Shown in pieces: positions 35,901 to 45,843 of a DNA stretch of 55,932 nt. Under the pieces are notes generated by a model that saw only the letters and a list, made by a program, of their open reading frames with translations, made no database searches and had not been told where the DNA came from. The stretch covers positions 1 to 55,932 of the forward strand of contig NZ_MDEJ01000008.1 in NCBI RefSeq assembly GCF_002940065.1, given 5' to 3'. The DNA comes from Xanthomonas populi (GTDB taxonomy: Bacteria; Pseudomonadota; Gammaproteobacteria; Xanthomonadales; Xanthomonadaceae). A program made the position numbers and the translations under genes. The stretch's first letter is position 1, and every line of letters begins with the position of its first letter.

Positions 35901-36724
35901 CCAAGACCCGCGTGATTGCCGCGTTGATCATGGCGCCGCTCGCCATCTGCGCGATCGTGCTGCTGCCGACGCAATGGCTGGCAGCGCTGGCGGCGATCCT
36001 GTTCCTGACCGGCTTGTGGGAGTGGCTCAAGCTCTCCGGCATCGACGACAGCCTGCCGCGCACCGTACTGCTGATGCTCAATCTGCTGCTGATGGTGCTG
36101 CTGGTGTGGGCTTCGGCCGGCTCCATGGTGCTGTTCCAGATTGCCGCGCTGGTGGGCGTGGCCTGGTGGCTGCTGGCGTTGCTATGGCTGCGCTTTTTCA
36201 CCTTTGGCGCCGACCACAACAACGGCCAGGCGCGTGCAATCAAGCTGGCCGCCGGCACGCTGGCGGTGTTGCCGGGCTGGGCCGCGCTGGTACTGCTGCA
36301 TGCCAATCCGGACAAGGGCAGTCTGTGGTTGCTGACCGCGCTGACCATGGTTTGGGCGGCCGATTCAGGCGCTTATTTCGCCGGCCGCGCGTTCGGCAAG
36401 CACAAGCTGGCGCCGCGGGTCAGCCCGAACAAGACCATCGAAGGCCTGCTCGGCGGGATGGTCGCCGGCATCGCGGTGGCCTGCGCGTTCGGCTGGCTGG
36501 CCGGTCTGACGCTTGCGCATGTGCCGCAGCTGATTCTGGTCTCCGCCATTGCGGTGCTGGCCTCGGTGCTGGGCGATCTGTTCGAGAGCCTGCTCAAGCG
36601 CCACGCAGGCGCCAAGGACTCGGGCACGATGATTCCGGGCCACGGCGGCGTGCTGGATCGCATCGACGGCGTGCTCGCCGCTCTGCCGGTGTTCGCACTC
36701 GGCAAGGAAATTCTCGGATTCTAG
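35897..36724 (+). CDS. cdsA: Phosphatidate cytidylyltransferase
   Basis: 275 residues, with roughly eight hydrophobic helices (for example [36 protein letters not shown]). It makes CDP-diacylglycerol. The family signature [31 protein letters not shown] and the C-terminal signature [25 protein letters not shown] (Asp/Lys/Asp residues) are complete. Translationally coupled to uppS; dxr begins two bases after its stop. Confidence 0.96.
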   Translation: MTKTRVIAALIMAPLAICAIVLLPTQWLAALAAILFLTGLWEWLKLSGIDDSLPRTVLLMLNLLLMVLLVWASAGSMVLFQIAALVGVAWWLLALLWLRFFTFGADHNNGQARAIKLAAGTLAVLPGWAALVLLHANPDKGSLWLLTALTMVWAADSGAYFAGRAFGKHKLAPRVSPNKTIEGLLGGMVAGIAVACAFGWLAGLTLAHVPQLILVSAIAVLASVLGDLFESLLKRHAGAKDSGTMIPGHGGVLDRIDGVLAALPVFALGKEILGF

Positions 36725-36726
36725 GC

Positions 36727-37917
36727 ATGGCTGGCTCCTCTCTCCGTCAGGTCGCCGTGTTCGGCGCAACCGGCTCGATCGGTGCGTCGGCATTGGACGT
36801 GATCGCGCGCCACCCGGAGCGGCTGCGCGCCAGCGTGCTGTCGGCCGGCAGCAAGGTCGACGAGTTGCTGGCGCTATGCGTCACGCATCGGCCCGCGCAT
36901 GCGGTGATTGCCGAGGCAACGCTTTACTCGGCGTTGCGCGATGGCTTGCGTGCGGCAGGTTTGGCGACACAGGCGCATGCCGGCAGCGAAGCGCTGGATG
37001 CATTGGCCGGTAGCGATGCCTGCGATACCGTGGTCGCGGCGATTGTGGGAGCGGCTGGACTGCCGTCCACGCTTGCCGCCGCGCGCGCCGGCAAGCGCCT
37101 ACTGCTGGCCAACAAGGAATCGCTGGTGCTGGCTGGCGAGTTGCTGACCAGTACTGCAGCGACCGCTGGCGCGGAGATCATCCCGATCGACAGCGAACAC
37201 AGCGCGATTTTTCAGTGTCTGCGTTCCTGCGATGCCAGCCGCGGGGTGCGGCGGGTGATCCTGACTGCCTCCGGCGGCCCGTTCCGTGGTTGGGACCGCG
37301 CCGCGCTGGCCGCAGTCACGCCCGCGCAAGCCGTCGCGCACCCCAAGTGGTCGATGGGCCCGAAGATTTCGGTGGACTCGGCCACGCTGATGAACAAGGG
37401 CCTGGAAGTCATCGAGGCGCATCACCTGTTCGGCCTGCCCGGCGCGCAGATCGATGTACTGGTACACCCGCAAAGCCTGGTGCATTCGCTGGTCGAATTC
37501 ATCGACGGCTCTACCCTGGCCCAGCTTGGCCTGCCGGACATGCGCACCACCCTGGCGGTCGGTCTGGCATGGCCGGAGCGGGTCGAATCGGGCGTTGCCG
37601 GGCTGGACCTACTGACCCAGGGGCGACTTGATTTCGAGGCGCCAGACACGGCCGCCTTTGCGTGCCTGCGGCTGGCCTGGGAAGCGCTGGAGGCCGGTGG
37701 AACCGCGCCAGCGATCCTGAACGCGGCCAACGAAGTGGCTGTTTCAGCCTTTCTTCAGGGCAAAGTGGGTTTCCTAGCGATCCAAGCGTTGGTCGAACAC
37801 ACACTGACAACGCTCCCACGGCACAATGCCGACACCCTCGACACCCTTCTTTCTGCCGATGCCCAAGCACGGCAAATCACTGAACGCGCCCTCGCCCATC
37901 ATTCCTTTCATGCCTGA
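36727..37917 (+). CDS. dxr: 1-deoxy-D-xylulose 5-phosphate reductoisomerase
   Basis: 396 residues. First committed step of the MEP isoprenoid pathway, NADPH-dependent; the target of fosmidomycin. NADPH-binding [26 protein letters not shown], substrate and metal residues in [52 protein letters not shown] and VLVHPQS. Its product feeds the UppS substrate pool, consistent with the shared operon. Confidence 0.97.
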   Translation: MAGSSLRQVAVFGATGSIGASALDVIARHPERLRASVLSAGSKVDELLALCVTHRPAHAVIAEATLYSALRDGLRAAGLATQAHAGSEALDALAGSDACDTVVAAIVGAAGLPSTLAAARAGKRLLLANKESLVLAGELLTSTAATAGAEIIPIDSEHSAIFQCLRSCDASRGVRRVILTASGGPFRGWDRAALAAVTPAQAVAHPKWSMGPKISVDSATLMNKGLEVIEAHHLFGLPGAQIDVLVHPQSLVHSLVEFIDGSTLAQLGLPDMRTTLAVGLAWPERVESGVAGLDLLTQGRLDFEAPDTAAFACLRLAWEALEAGGTAPAILNAANEVAVSAFLQGKVGFLAIQALVEHTLTTLPRHNADTLDTLLSADAQARQITERALAHHSFHA

Positions 37918-37943
37918 TCGATCCACGCAGCCGAGTTGCATCC

Positions 37944-39290
37944 ATGGGTGATTTCATCGGTTCGGTCTGGTGGATGATCGTCAGCCTGGGCGTGTTGGTG
38001 ACGTTTCACGAATTCGGACATTTCTGGGTCGCGCGCCGCTGCGGCGTCAAGGTGCTGCGTTTTTCGGTGGGCTTTGGCAAGCCATTGTGGATGCGCCGCG
38101 ACCGCCACGGCACCGAGTTCGCGATTGCCGCGATTCCGCTGGGCGGCTACGTCAAGATGCTCGACGAGCGCGAAGGCGAGGTGCATGCGGCTGAGCGCGA
38201 CCATGCCTTCAATCGCAATACGGTGTGGCAACGCATCGCCATTGTTGCCGCCGGGCCAATGGCCAATCTGCTGCTGTGCATAGCGATGCTGTGGGCGATG
38301 TTCGTGGTCGGCAAGCAGGATTATTCGGCCACCGTCGGCCGCGCCGATGGCCTGGCCGCCGAAGCCGGGCTCACCCCGGGCGAGCGCATCGTGCGCATCG
38401 ACGACCGCAGCGTGACGAGCTGGAGCGATGCCAGCATGCAGCTCACCACCGCAGCGATGGACAGGCGCGATATCCGCCTGCTCACCGCCGCCGAGGGCGC
38501 CGGCAACAGCGAGCACACCCTGCGGCTGTCGCAGCTGCCGGCCGGCTTTGACGAACGCCGCGTGGCGGCGCTGGCCGGTATCGGCTGGCAATTCATGCTG
38601 CAGCCGCCGGTGGTGGGTCAGGTAGTGGCAGGCTCTGCCGCCGAGGGCCTGCTAAAGCCAGGTGACCGCATCGTGGCCATCGCCGGCCAGCCGATCCGCT
38701 CGGCCGACGAGATTGCTGCCCAGCTGCAGACGCTGGGCGCGCAGGGCGGGACAGGCATGATCGAGGTCGCGCGCGGCGAAGACCGGCTGGCGCTGGAAAT
38801 CGCCCCGCGCCGATCGCCGCCGGGGCAGTGGATGCTGGGGGTGGGGTTTGCGGCCGCGCAGGCACCGGCCTACGACAGTCGCCAACAGTACGGTCTCTTC
38901 GCGGCCGTGCCCGCCGCCATCCGTGAAACCGGCAGGATGACCTCCGATTCGCTGGGCATGATGAAGCGCATGCTGACCGGCCAGGCCTCGGTGAAAAACA
39001 TTTCCGGCCCTGTCGCGATCGCGCGCGCCGCAAACGCCTCGGCCGAACGCGGGCTCGACTGGTTCCTGTATTTCCTGGGATTGCTGTCGCTCAGTCTGGC
39101 GATCATCAACCTGATGCCCATCCCGATCTTGGACGGTGGGCACCTGCTGTATTACCTTATCGAGTTGGTCAAGGGCAGCCCGATCAGCGAACGGGCCATG
39201 ATTGCCGGGCAATATGTCGGCCTGGCGCTGCTTGCCGGGTTGATGGGACTGGCGTTCTACAACGACATCCTCGGCCTGCTTCCACGATGA
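37944..39290 (+). CDS. rseP: Site-2 intramembrane zinc protease RseP
   Basis: 448 residues. It cleaves the anti-sigma factor RseA within the membrane during the sigma-E envelope stress response and removes signal peptides. The zinc site His22-Glu23-x-x-His26 (FHEFGH) lies in the first membrane helix; the third ligand Asp397 is in NLMPIPILDGGHL. Two PDZ domains lie between (about 125-200 and 215-300, the second with AAEGLLKPGDRIVAIAGQPI). Placement just upstream of bamA is widely conserved. Confidence 0.96.
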   Translation: MGDFIGSVWWMIVSLGVLVTFHEFGHFWVARRCGVKVLRFSVGFGKPLWMRRDRHGTEFAIAAIPLGGYVKMLDEREGEVHAAERDHAFNRNTVWQRIAIVAAGPMANLLLCIAMLWAMFVVGKQDYSATVGRADGLAAEAGLTPGERIVRIDDRSVTSWSDASMQLTTAAMDRRDIRLLTAAEGAGNSEHTLRLSQLPAGFDERRVAALAGIGWQFMLQPPVVGQVVAGSAAEGLLKPGDRIVAIAGQPIRSADEIAAQLQTLGAQGGTGMIEVARGEDRLALEIAPRRSPPGQWMLGVGFAAAQAPAYDSRQQYGLFAAVPAAIRETGRMTSDSLGMMKRMLTGQASVKNISGPVAIARAANASAERGLDWFLYFLGLLSLSLAIINLMPIPILDGGHLLYYLIELVKGSPISERAMIAGQYVGLALLAGLMGLAFYNDILGLLPR

Positions 39291-39377
39291 ACTAACTTGT
39301 TCCACTCTTTACGCCTGTTGTCGTCGTCATACGCCGGCATCCAGCAACACCCGAAATCGACTCCAACCGGATGTGAC

Positions 39378-41744
39378 ATGACGCGTCTTCCCACTCGCCG
39401 CCTGCTTGCCCTCGCTCTTGCCGCCGGCCTCAGCCTGCCAGCGCTCGCCCTGGCGGCCGAGCCGTTCGTTGCCAGCGACATCCGCGTCGACGGCCTGCAG
39501 CGCATTGCTTCCGGCACCGTGTTCACCTATCTACCGGTCAATCGCGGCGATACCGTGGACGATGGCAAGGTTGCCGACTCGATCCGCGCGCTGTATCGCA
39601 CCGGCTTCTTCGAAGACGTGCAGCTGGATCGCCAGGGCAACATCCTGGTGATCACGGTCAAGGAGCGCCCGGCGATCAACAAGCTCACCGTGACCGGAAA
39701 CAAGGACATCAAGTCCGAAGAGCTGCTCAAGGGCCTGGGCGACATCGGCCTGACCGAAGGCGGCACCTTCGACCGCCTGAGCCTGGACCGCGTGACCCAG
39801 GAACTGACCCGTCAGTACAACAACCGCGGCAAGTACAACGTCGAAATCACCCCGACGGTGAGCCCGCTGGATCGCAACCGCGTGGACGTGGCCATCGCGA
39901 TCAAGGAAGGCAAGGCGGCCAAGATCTGTCACGTCAACCTGATCGGCACCGAGAAGTTCGCCAACGAAGACATCCTGGAAAACTGGGAATCCAAGGAGCA
40001 CAACTGGGCCTCGTGGTACCGCCGCGACGACCAGTATTCCAAGGAAAAAATGTCCGGCGATCTGGAGAAGCTCAACTCCTGGTACCTGGACCGCGGCTAT
40101 GTGGACTTCAGCATCGACTCCACCCAGGTGGCGATCAGCACCGACAAGCGCGACATGTTCGTCAGCGCCGGCGTCACCGAGGGCGAGCAGTACAAGATTT
40201 CCGAGATCAAGGTCACCGGCGACACCGTGTTGCCGCAGGCCGACATCGAGCGCCTGGTCATTCCTAAGGCCGGCGACATCTTCTCGCGTGCGTTGCTGGA
40301 GTACACCTCCGATGCGATCACCAACACGCTGAGCAACGTCGGTTACGCGTTCGCCAAGGTCAACCCGCTGCCGACCCCGAACCGCGAGGAGCGCACCGTT
40401 GCGGTGAACCTGCAGGTGGTGCCAGGCCCACGCGTCTCGGTGCGACGCATTTTGTACAAAGGCAACAGCCGCACCTCGGACGAAGTCTTGCGCCGCGAAA
40501 TGCGCCAATTCGAGAACACCTGGTACTCGCAAGCGGCGATCGACCGTTCCAAGATCCGTCTGCAGCGGCTGGGCTACTTCGAGAGCGTTGAGGTCGAAAC
40601 GCCTGCGGTGCCGGGCAGCAACGACCAGGTCGACGTGGTCTACAACGTCAAGGAAACCACCTCCGGCAGCTTCGTGTTCGGTCTTGGCTTCTCGCAAGCC
40701 TTTGGTGTGACCACCTCGGTGCAGTTGTCGCAGAACAACTTCCTGGGCGGCGGCAACCGCGTGGCGGTGGAAGCCTCGCGCAGCACCTTCCAGCAGCGCT
40801 ACGCGTTTTCCTACACCAACCCGTTCTTCACCGACGACGGCGTGTCGCTGGGCTACAACCTGTCCTGGCGCGCACTCGACTACTCGGACTTCAATACCGC
40901 GCAGTTCAACAGCAAGAACGGCTCCGCGCAGGTGGTGTTCGGCGTGCCGATCACCGAGAACGACACCGTGTCGGCAATGGTCGGCATCGACAGCAACCAG
41001 ATCACCACCTTCACGGGCACCACGCCGCAGGCGATCATCGATTACATCGATGCGATCGGCACCCGTACCTTCCACGCCTGGCGTACCGAGCTGGGTTGGG
41101 CGCGCGATACCCGCAACGACTTCTTCATGCCGACCCGCGGCATGTACCAGCGCGTGGGTCTGGAAACCACCCTGCCCGGCTCCACGGTCGAGTATTACAA
41201 GCTCAATTACCAGATCTCCAACTACTGGCCGATCATTCCGGCGATCGTGTTTAACACCCGCTTCGAGTTGGGCTATGGCGACAGCTACGGCAACGACAGC
41301 ACGCGCGTGGTCACCGATAGCAATGGCGTGTCGCGCACCATTACCGCCACCGGCTTGCCGTTCTACGAGAACTTCTACGCTGGCGGCACCAATTCGGTGC
41401 GCGGCTTCGAGGACAACACCCTGGGTCCGCGTTCGGAAGCCATCAACGGCTTCAATCGCGGCCAGCCGCTGGGTGGCTCGTTCAAGACCGTGGGTTCGGT
41501 GGAAATGTATTTCCCCAAGCTGTTCGACAGCCCGTCTGCGCGCGTGTCGGCCTTTTTCGACTTCGGTAACGTGTACAGCGGCGTGGACAACTTCAAGGCC
41601 AATGAACTACGTGCGTCCACCGGCGTGGCGTTGTTGTGGCGCGCACCGGTCGGCCCCATTTCGATCAGCTATGCGTTCCCGTTGAAAAAGGAAGACAACG
41701 ACGAAATCGAGCGTTTGCAGTTCACCTTCGGCGGCCAGTTCTAA
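39378..41744 (+). CDS. bamA: Outer-membrane protein assembly factor BamA
   Basis: 788 residues from the ATG at 39378. The signal peptide ends in LPALALAA-E. Five POTRA domains cover about 24-425 (first: FVASDIRVDGLQRIASGTVF; fifth: RVSVRRILYKGNSRTSDEV). A 16-strand Omp85 barrel follows with SFVFGLGFSQ, the loop-6 type motif SVRGFEDNTLGPR (VRGF core), and the C-terminal strand ending FTFGGQF. Central, essential BAM component inserting beta-barrel proteins such as the TonB receptor at 11 kb. No skp-like gene follows; lpxD is the next forward gene. Confidence 0.97.
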   Translation: MTRLPTRRLLALALAAGLSLPALALAAEPFVASDIRVDGLQRIASGTVFTYLPVNRGDTVDDGKVADSIRALYRTGFFEDVQLDRQGNILVITVKERPAINKLTVTGNKDIKSEELLKGLGDIGLTEGGTFDRLSLDRVTQELTRQYNNRGKYNVEITPTVSPLDRNRVDVAIAIKEGKAAKICHVNLIGTEKFANEDILENWESKEHNWASWYRRDDQYSKEKMSGDLEKLNSWYLDRGYVDFSIDSTQVAISTDKRDMFVSAGVTEGEQYKISEIKVTGDTVLPQADIERLVIPKAGDIFSRALLEYTSDAITNTLSNVGYAFAKVNPLPTPNREERTVAVNLQVVPGPRVSVRRILYKGNSRTSDEVLRREMRQFENTWYSQAAIDRSKIRLQRLGYFESVEVETPAVPGSNDQVDVVYNVKETTSGSFVFGLGFSQAFGVTTSVQLSQNNFLGGGNRVAVEASRSTFQQRYAFSYTNPFFTDDGVSLGYNLSWRALDYSDFNTAQFNSKNGSAQVVFGVPITENDTVSAMVGIDSNQITTFTGTTPQAIIDYIDAIGTRTFHAWRTELGWARDTRNDFFMPTRGMYQRVGLETTLPGSTVEYYKLNYQISNYWPIIPAIVFNTRFELGYGDSYGNDSTRVVTDSNGVSRTITATGLPFYENFYAGGTNSVRGFEDNTLGPRSEAINGFNRGQPLGGSFKTVGSVEMYFPKLFDSPSARVSAFFDFGNVYSGVDNFKANELRASTGVALLWRAPVGPISISYAFPLKKEDNDEIERLQFTFGGQF

Positions 41745-41759
41745 GAGCTGCAGGCAAAA

Positions 41760-41790
41760 CAATGGCGGCCCGAACTTCGGGCCGCCATTG
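41760..41790. terminator. Bidirectional terminator between bamA and a convergent small gene
   Basis: A perfect 15-base inverted repeat CAATGGCGGCCCGAA/TTCGGGCCGCCATTG around one central base, preceded by AAAA and followed by TTCGTTT. It sits 16 bases after the bamA stop and 35 bases beyond the stop of the convergent small gene, so it probably serves both. Confidence 0.75.
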
Positions 41791-41824
41791 TTCGTTTGAA
41801 CTGCTTCCCGTCTGAAATCCGGAC

Positions 41825-42016
41825 TTAGAAGTACTCGTTCCAGACGTTGCCCAGGCAGGTGGCGGTAGCGCCCCAATCGGACGAGTTCACGCACTGGACC
41901 TGCTGGTCCCAGAAGCTCTGAGCGTTGGCGTGTTGTTCTGCGAAGTCGTCGGCCGAGGCACTGGCGACCGCGCCCAGCAGGATCACGTTTCCGAAAATGG
42001 AGAGGACAGTTTTCAT
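41825..42016 (-). CDS. Small secreted protein, 63 residues, unknown function
   Basis: ATG at 42016 behind AGGAAAA at good spacing. The signal peptide MKTVLSIFGNVILLGAVASA is followed by SADDFAEQHANAQSFWDQQV, then two Cys in QCVNSSDWGATATCLGNVWN that could form a disulfide, ending in NEYF. The mature peptide is about 40 residues. It lies antisense in the bamA-lpxD gap where skp is found in many relatives. I do not recognise a family. RBS, signal peptide and Cys pair favour a real gene. Confidence 0.65.
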   Translation of the reverse strand: MKTVLSIFGNVILLGAVASASADDFAEQHANAQSFWDQQVQCVNSSDWGATATCLGNVWNEYF

Positions 42017-42142
42017 AGGCTTTTCCTGGGTTCGCCGCACAGTTGCGGCCCAGCCAGAGATACGCCCGACTGTTTGGCAAACGTTTGGCAACGTTTTTTT
42101 CCGTAAAACCAGCAACTTACCGTTTACGCGAGATTCACCCTG

Positions 42143-43153
42143 ATGCGCTTGACCGCCAGTGCGATTGCCGAACAATTTGGTCTGACCGTCGTTGGCGACG
42201 GCGCTACCGAAGTCACCGGCGTGGCGACGCTGGCGCACGCCGGCGCCGGACAACTGAGCTTCCTGTCAAACCCACGCTATCGGCCACAGCTGGCCGACAC
42301 CCAGGCAGCGATCGTTGTCTTGCGCGCCGATGATGCGCAGGCGGCTCGCGGCACCGCCTTGGTCGTCAAGGACCCATACACCGCATTCGCCAAGATCGCC
42401 GCGCTGTTCGATGTGGCGCCGGTGCGCGCGCCCGGCATTCATCCTCTGGCGGTGATCGATCCCAGCGCGCAGGTATCGCCGAGCGCGCATGTCGGGCCCT
42501 TCGTCAGCATCGGTGCCCGCAGCCGCGTGGGCGATGGTTGCGTGATCGGTACCGGCAGCATCATCGGCGAAGACTGCGTGGTGGATGACGGTAGCGAACT
42601 GCTGGCCCGCGTGACCCTGGTGACCCGTGTGCGGCTGGGCAAACGGGTGCGCATTCACCCCGGTGCGGTGATCGGCGCCGACGGTTTCGGCCTGGCGATG
42701 GATGCCGGCCACTGGATCAAGGTGCCGCAGCTGGGCGGCGTGGTGATCGGCGACGATTGCGAGATTGGCGCCAACACCTGCATCGACCGCGGCGCGCTGG
42801 AAGACACCGTGCTGGAAGAAGACGTGCGCGTGGATAACCTGGTGCAGATTGCGCACAACTGCCATATCGGCGCACATAGCGCCATCGCCGGCTGCACCGG
42901 CATTGCCGGCAGCGCCAAGATCGGCCGTTACTGTCTGCTTGGCGGCCACGTTGGCGTGGTCGGGCACCTGGAGATCTGCGACAAGGTCGTGATCACCGGC
43001 AAGTCGGTGGTGCGCAATTCCATCCATGAGCCGGGCGAGTATTCATCAGGCACCCCTCTCACCGACAATCGCACGTGGCGCAAGAATGCCGCGCGCTTCA
43101 AACAACTCGATGTGCTGGCAAGGCGCATTCTGGCTGTGGGCAAGGAGAAGTAA
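42143..43153 (+). CDS. lpxD: UDP-3-O-(3-hydroxyacyl)glucosamine N-acyltransferase
   Basis: 336 residues. Third step of lipid A synthesis. An N-terminal uridine-binding domain (MRLTASAIAEQFGLTVVGDG ... LSFLSNPRY) precedes left-handed beta-helix hexapeptide repeats (HVGPFVSIGARSRVGDGCVI, GAVIGADGFGLAM) with the catalytic His in VQIAHNCHIGAHSAIAG. Its stop overlaps the fabZ start (TAATG). Confidence 0.97.
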   Translation: MRLTASAIAEQFGLTVVGDGATEVTGVATLAHAGAGQLSFLSNPRYRPQLADTQAAIVVLRADDAQAARGTALVVKDPYTAFAKIAALFDVAPVRAPGIHPLAVIDPSAQVSPSAHVGPFVSIGARSRVGDGCVIGTGSIIGEDCVVDDGSELLARVTLVTRVRLGKRVRIHPGAVIGADGFGLAMDAGHWIKVPQLGGVVIGDDCEIGANTCIDRGALEDTVLEEDVRVDNLVQIAHNCHIGAHSAIAGCTGIAGSAKIGRYCLLGGHVGVVGHLEICDKVVITGKSVVRNSIHEPGEYSSGTPLTDNRTWRKNAARFKQLDVLARRILAVGKEK

Positions 43154-43611
43154 TGAGTCACGCCGTTTACGAGCTGCCGATCAACGTCAATCAGATCCAG
43201 ACGCTGATCCCGCATCGCTATCCGTTTCTGCTGATCGACCGGGTCATCGAACTCGATCTGGAAGCCAAGTGGATCGTGGCGCAGAAGAACGTCAGCATCA
43301 ATGAGCCGTTCTTCCAGGGCCACTTCCCGAACCGCCCGGTGATGCCTGGCGTGCTGATCATCGAGGCGCTGGCGCAGGTCGGTGGTGTGATGACCCAACT
43401 AGGCTTAGGCCGCGATGCATTGTCCCAGCTTTTCTACATGGTCAAAGTCGACAATGCCCGCTTCAATAAGCAGGTGATACCCGGCGATGTATTGATCATG
43501 GAGGTGAAGATGCAGCGCCTGATCCGTAACGTGGGATGCTTCTACGGCGAGGCAAAGGTGGATGGCGAAGTGGTAGCCAGTGCCGAGGTGATGTGCGCCG
43601 GCGCCAGGTAA
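43153..43611 (+). CDS. fabZ: 3-hydroxyacyl-ACP dehydratase FabZ
   Basis: 152 residues, hot-dog fold. Dehydrates 3-hydroxyacyl-ACP in fatty-acid elongation. Catalytic His in [20 protein letters not shown] and Glu in the same helix; the [14 protein letters not shown] opening is typical. It competes with LpxA/LpxD for 3-hydroxyacyl-ACP, which explains its place between their genes. Confidence 0.97.
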   Translation: MSHAVYELPINVNQIQTLIPHRYPFLLIDRVIELDLEAKWIVAQKNVSINEPFFQGHFPNRPVMPGVLIIEALAQVGGVMTQLGLGRDALSQLFYMVKVDNARFNKQVIPGDVLIMEVKMQRLIRNVGCFYGEAKVDGEVVASAEVMCAGAR

Positions 43612-43636
43612 TCACCCGCTTTCGGAGTAAGACACG

Positions 43637-44428
43637 ATGTGTGATTCAACACCTTTGATTCATCCCACGGCAGTCATCGATCCATCGGCAACGCTGGCCG
43701 ACGACGTGCGTGTCGGCGCGTTTTCGCTGATCGGCGCCGATGTGGACATCGGTGCGGGCAGCGAGGTCGGGCCGCATTGCTCGATCCATGGCCCGACCCG
43801 GATCGGCCGCAACAACCGCTTCATCGGCCACGCGGCGATCGGTGGCGAGCCGCAGGACAAAAAGTACGCCGGCGAGCGCACCGAGCTGGTGATCGGGCAC
43901 GGCAACGTGATCCGCGAATTCGTCACCATCAATCGCGGCACCGGCGGCGGCGGCGGCATCACCGTGGTCGGCAACGACAACTGGATGCTGGCCTATACCC
44001 ATGTGGCGCACGATTGCCAGGTAGGCAACCACTGCGTGTTTTCCAACAACACCACGCTGGCCGGCCACGTCAGCGTGGGCGACTACGTGATCATCAGCGG
44101 GTTTGCAGGTGCGCATCAGTTCTGCCGCATCGGCGCGCACGCCTTCCTGGGCATGGGCGCGCTGACCAACGGCGACGTACCGCCATTCACCATGGTCGGC
44201 AGCGAATCGCTGGGCCGCCCGCGCGGCGTCAATAGTGAAGGGCTCAAGCGCCGCGGCTTCGATGCAGAGCGCATCGCCGCGATCAAGCGCGCTTACCGCA
44301 CGCTGTACGTCGCCGGCCTGCCGCTGGCTGAAGCCAAACTGCAGCTTGCCGAACAGGCCAAGAGCAGTGAAGACGTGCGTGGGCTGCTGGAATTCATCGA
44401 AGCGGCGGAAAGGCCGTTGTTGCGATGA
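43637..44428 (+). CDS. lpxA: UDP-N-acetylglucosamine 3-O-acyltransferase
   Basis: 263 residues, matching E. coli LpxA (262). First step of lipid A synthesis. Beta-helix repeats from [20 protein letters not shown] onward; catalytic His in [21 protein letters not shown]-terminal helical bundle [17 protein letters not shown]. It ends inside an ATGA overlap with lpxB. Confidence 0.97.
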   Translation: MCDSTPLIHPTAVIDPSATLADDVRVGAFSLIGADVDIGAGSEVGPHCSIHGPTRIGRNNRFIGHAAIGGEPQDKKYAGERTELVIGHGNVIREFVTINRGTGGGGGITVVGNDNWMLAYTHVAHDCQVGNHCVFSNNTTLAGHVSVGDYVIISGFAGAHQFCRIGAHAFLGMGALTNGDVPPFTMVGSESLGRPRGVNSEGLKRRGFDAERIAAIKRAYRTLYVAGLPLAEAKLQLAEQAKSSEDVRGLLEFIEAAERPLLR

Positions 44429-45741
44429 TGGGAATCGGGAGTGGTGAATCGGGAATCGGTGCCCGCGAGCACGCTGCCGCGCCTGTCGTCAGCCTGCCGG
44501 CGGCACTGCCAATTCCCCATGCCCCACGCCCGACTCCCAGCGATCAGCGCGCGCGCCGCATTGCGCTGATCGCCGGCGAAGCCTCCGGCGACATCCTGGG
44601 TGCCGGGTTGATCGACGAATTGCGTCGCCGTTATCCGAACGCCGAGTTCGTCGGCATCGGTGGCGATGCGATGCGCAGCGCGGGATGCCAGACCTGGTTC
44701 GATGCCAGCGAGCTGGCGGTGATGGGCCTGACCGAAGTGCTGCGGCATCTGCCGCGGCTGCTCAAGCTGCGCAGCGCATTTCGCGAGCGCGTGCTGGCGT
44801 GGAAGCCGGATGTGTTCATCGGCATCGACGCGCCCGATTTCAATTTACCAGTGGAACGTTGGTTGAAACAGCGCGGCATCCGCACCGTGCACTACGTCAG
44901 CCCGTCGGTATGGGCGTGGCGCGAGAAGCGCGCGGAAAAGATCGGTGCCAGCGCCGATCTGGTGCTCTGTCTGTTTCCCATGGAACCGCCGATCTATGCC
45001 AAACATGGTGTGGATGCGCGTTTTGTCGGCCACCCGATGGCCGATGACATCGCCTACCAGGCCGATCGCGCGGCGGCGCGCGCCAAGTTGGGCCTGTCCG
45101 CGTCCAGCACCGTATTGGCGGTGTTGCCCGGCAGCAGGCATGGCGAAATCAGCCGGCTTGGCGATACGTTTTTCCAGGCAGCCTGGCTGGTCTCCGAGCA
45201 TCTGTCCAACCTGCACGTGCTGGTACCGGCAGCCAACCCCGGCTGCAAGCAGTTATTGGCCGAGCAGTTGTCGCACTCGTCGCTGCCGGTGCTGCGTTCG
45301 CACCTGCTCGACGGCCAGGCCCGCACCGCGATGCTGGCCGCCGACGTGGTGCTGCTGGCTTCCGGCACCGCCACGCTGGAGGCGATGCTGGTCAAGCGCC
45401 CGATGGTGGTCGGTTACAAGGTCGCACCGCTCACTTACCGCATCGTCAAGACGCTGGGCCTGCTCAAGGTCAACCGCTACGCGTTGCCCAACATCCTGGC
45501 CAACGCCGATCTGGCACCGGAGCTGATGCAGGACGACTGCACCCCGGAACGCCTCTGCGTGACGCTGCTGGACTGGTTCAAACACCCTGAAAAAGTCGCC
45601 GCGCTGCAGCCGCGCTATCTCGCGCTGCACGCAGAACTGCGCCGCGATGCGTCGGCGCGCGCGGCCGAAGCAGTGGCTGGGCTGCTTGAAGGCAGGGATT
45701 GGGGAGTGGGCATTCGGGATTCGTCAGGAGCGAAAGCTTGA
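44425..45741 (+). CDS. lpxB: Lipid-A-disaccharide synthase with repeat-derived ends
   Basis: 438 residues, against about 382 in E. coli. The enzyme joins UDP-diacylglucosamine and lipid X. The family core runs from about residue 45 ([20 protein letters not shown]) through [92 protein letters not shown] and [12 protein letters not shown]. Residues 1-42 and the last 15 or so are not LpxB sequence: they translate GGGAATCGGG-type repeat DNA, beginning [15 protein letters not shown] and ending [13 protein letters not shown]. The ATGA start overlap with lpxA supports initiation at 44425. Confidence 0.95.
   Translation: MMGIGSGESGIGAREHAAAPVVSLPAALPIPHAPRPTPSDQRARRIALIAGEASGDILGAGLIDELRRRYPNAEFVGIGGDAMRSAGCQTWFDASELAVMGLTEVLRHLPRLLKLRSAFRERVLAWKPDVFIGIDAPDFNLPVERWLKQRGIRTVHYVSPSVWAWREKRAEKIGASADLVLCLFPMEPPIYAKHGVDARFVGHPMADDIAYQADRAAARAKLGLSASSTVLAVLPGSRHGEISRLGDTFFQAAWLVSEHLSNLHVLVPAANPGCKQLLAEQLSHSSLPVLRSHLLDGQARTAMLAADVVLLASGTATLEAMLVKRPMVVGYKVAPLTYRIVKTLGLLKVNRYALPNILANADLAPELMQDDCTPERLCVTLLDWFKHPEKVAALQPRYLALHAELRRDASARAAEAVAGLLEGRDWGVGIRDSSGAKA
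44429..44541. repeat. REP-type inverted doublet inside the lpxB 5' end
   Basis: Forward arm GGGAATCGGGAGTGGTGAAT (44429 onward, to about 44460) and inverted arm ending CCCCACGCCCGACTCCCAGC (to 44540), about 48 bases apart. It is in frame and open, so it lengthens LpxB by about 40 residues rather than breaking it. Confidence 0.6.
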
Positions 45742-45843
45742 AGATTTTTGCTGCGCGCGTAACAGCAGAGGGCGCAGACATTGAGCTACGCCAGTCGCCG
45801 TTGTTTGGCCAATCCCAAATGCCCAACCCCCACTCCCAGCGCT
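45693..45843. repeat. REP-type inverted doublet across the lpxB-rnhB junction
   Basis: Forward arm GGGATTGGGGAGTGGGCATT (45695 onward) and inverted arm CCAATCCCAAATGCCCAACC (45809 onward), about 85 bases apart; GGGCATTCGGGATT and AATCCCAAATGCCC are the pairing cores. It supplies the last residues of LpxB and the residues around Met28 of RnhB. Confidence 0.6.
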
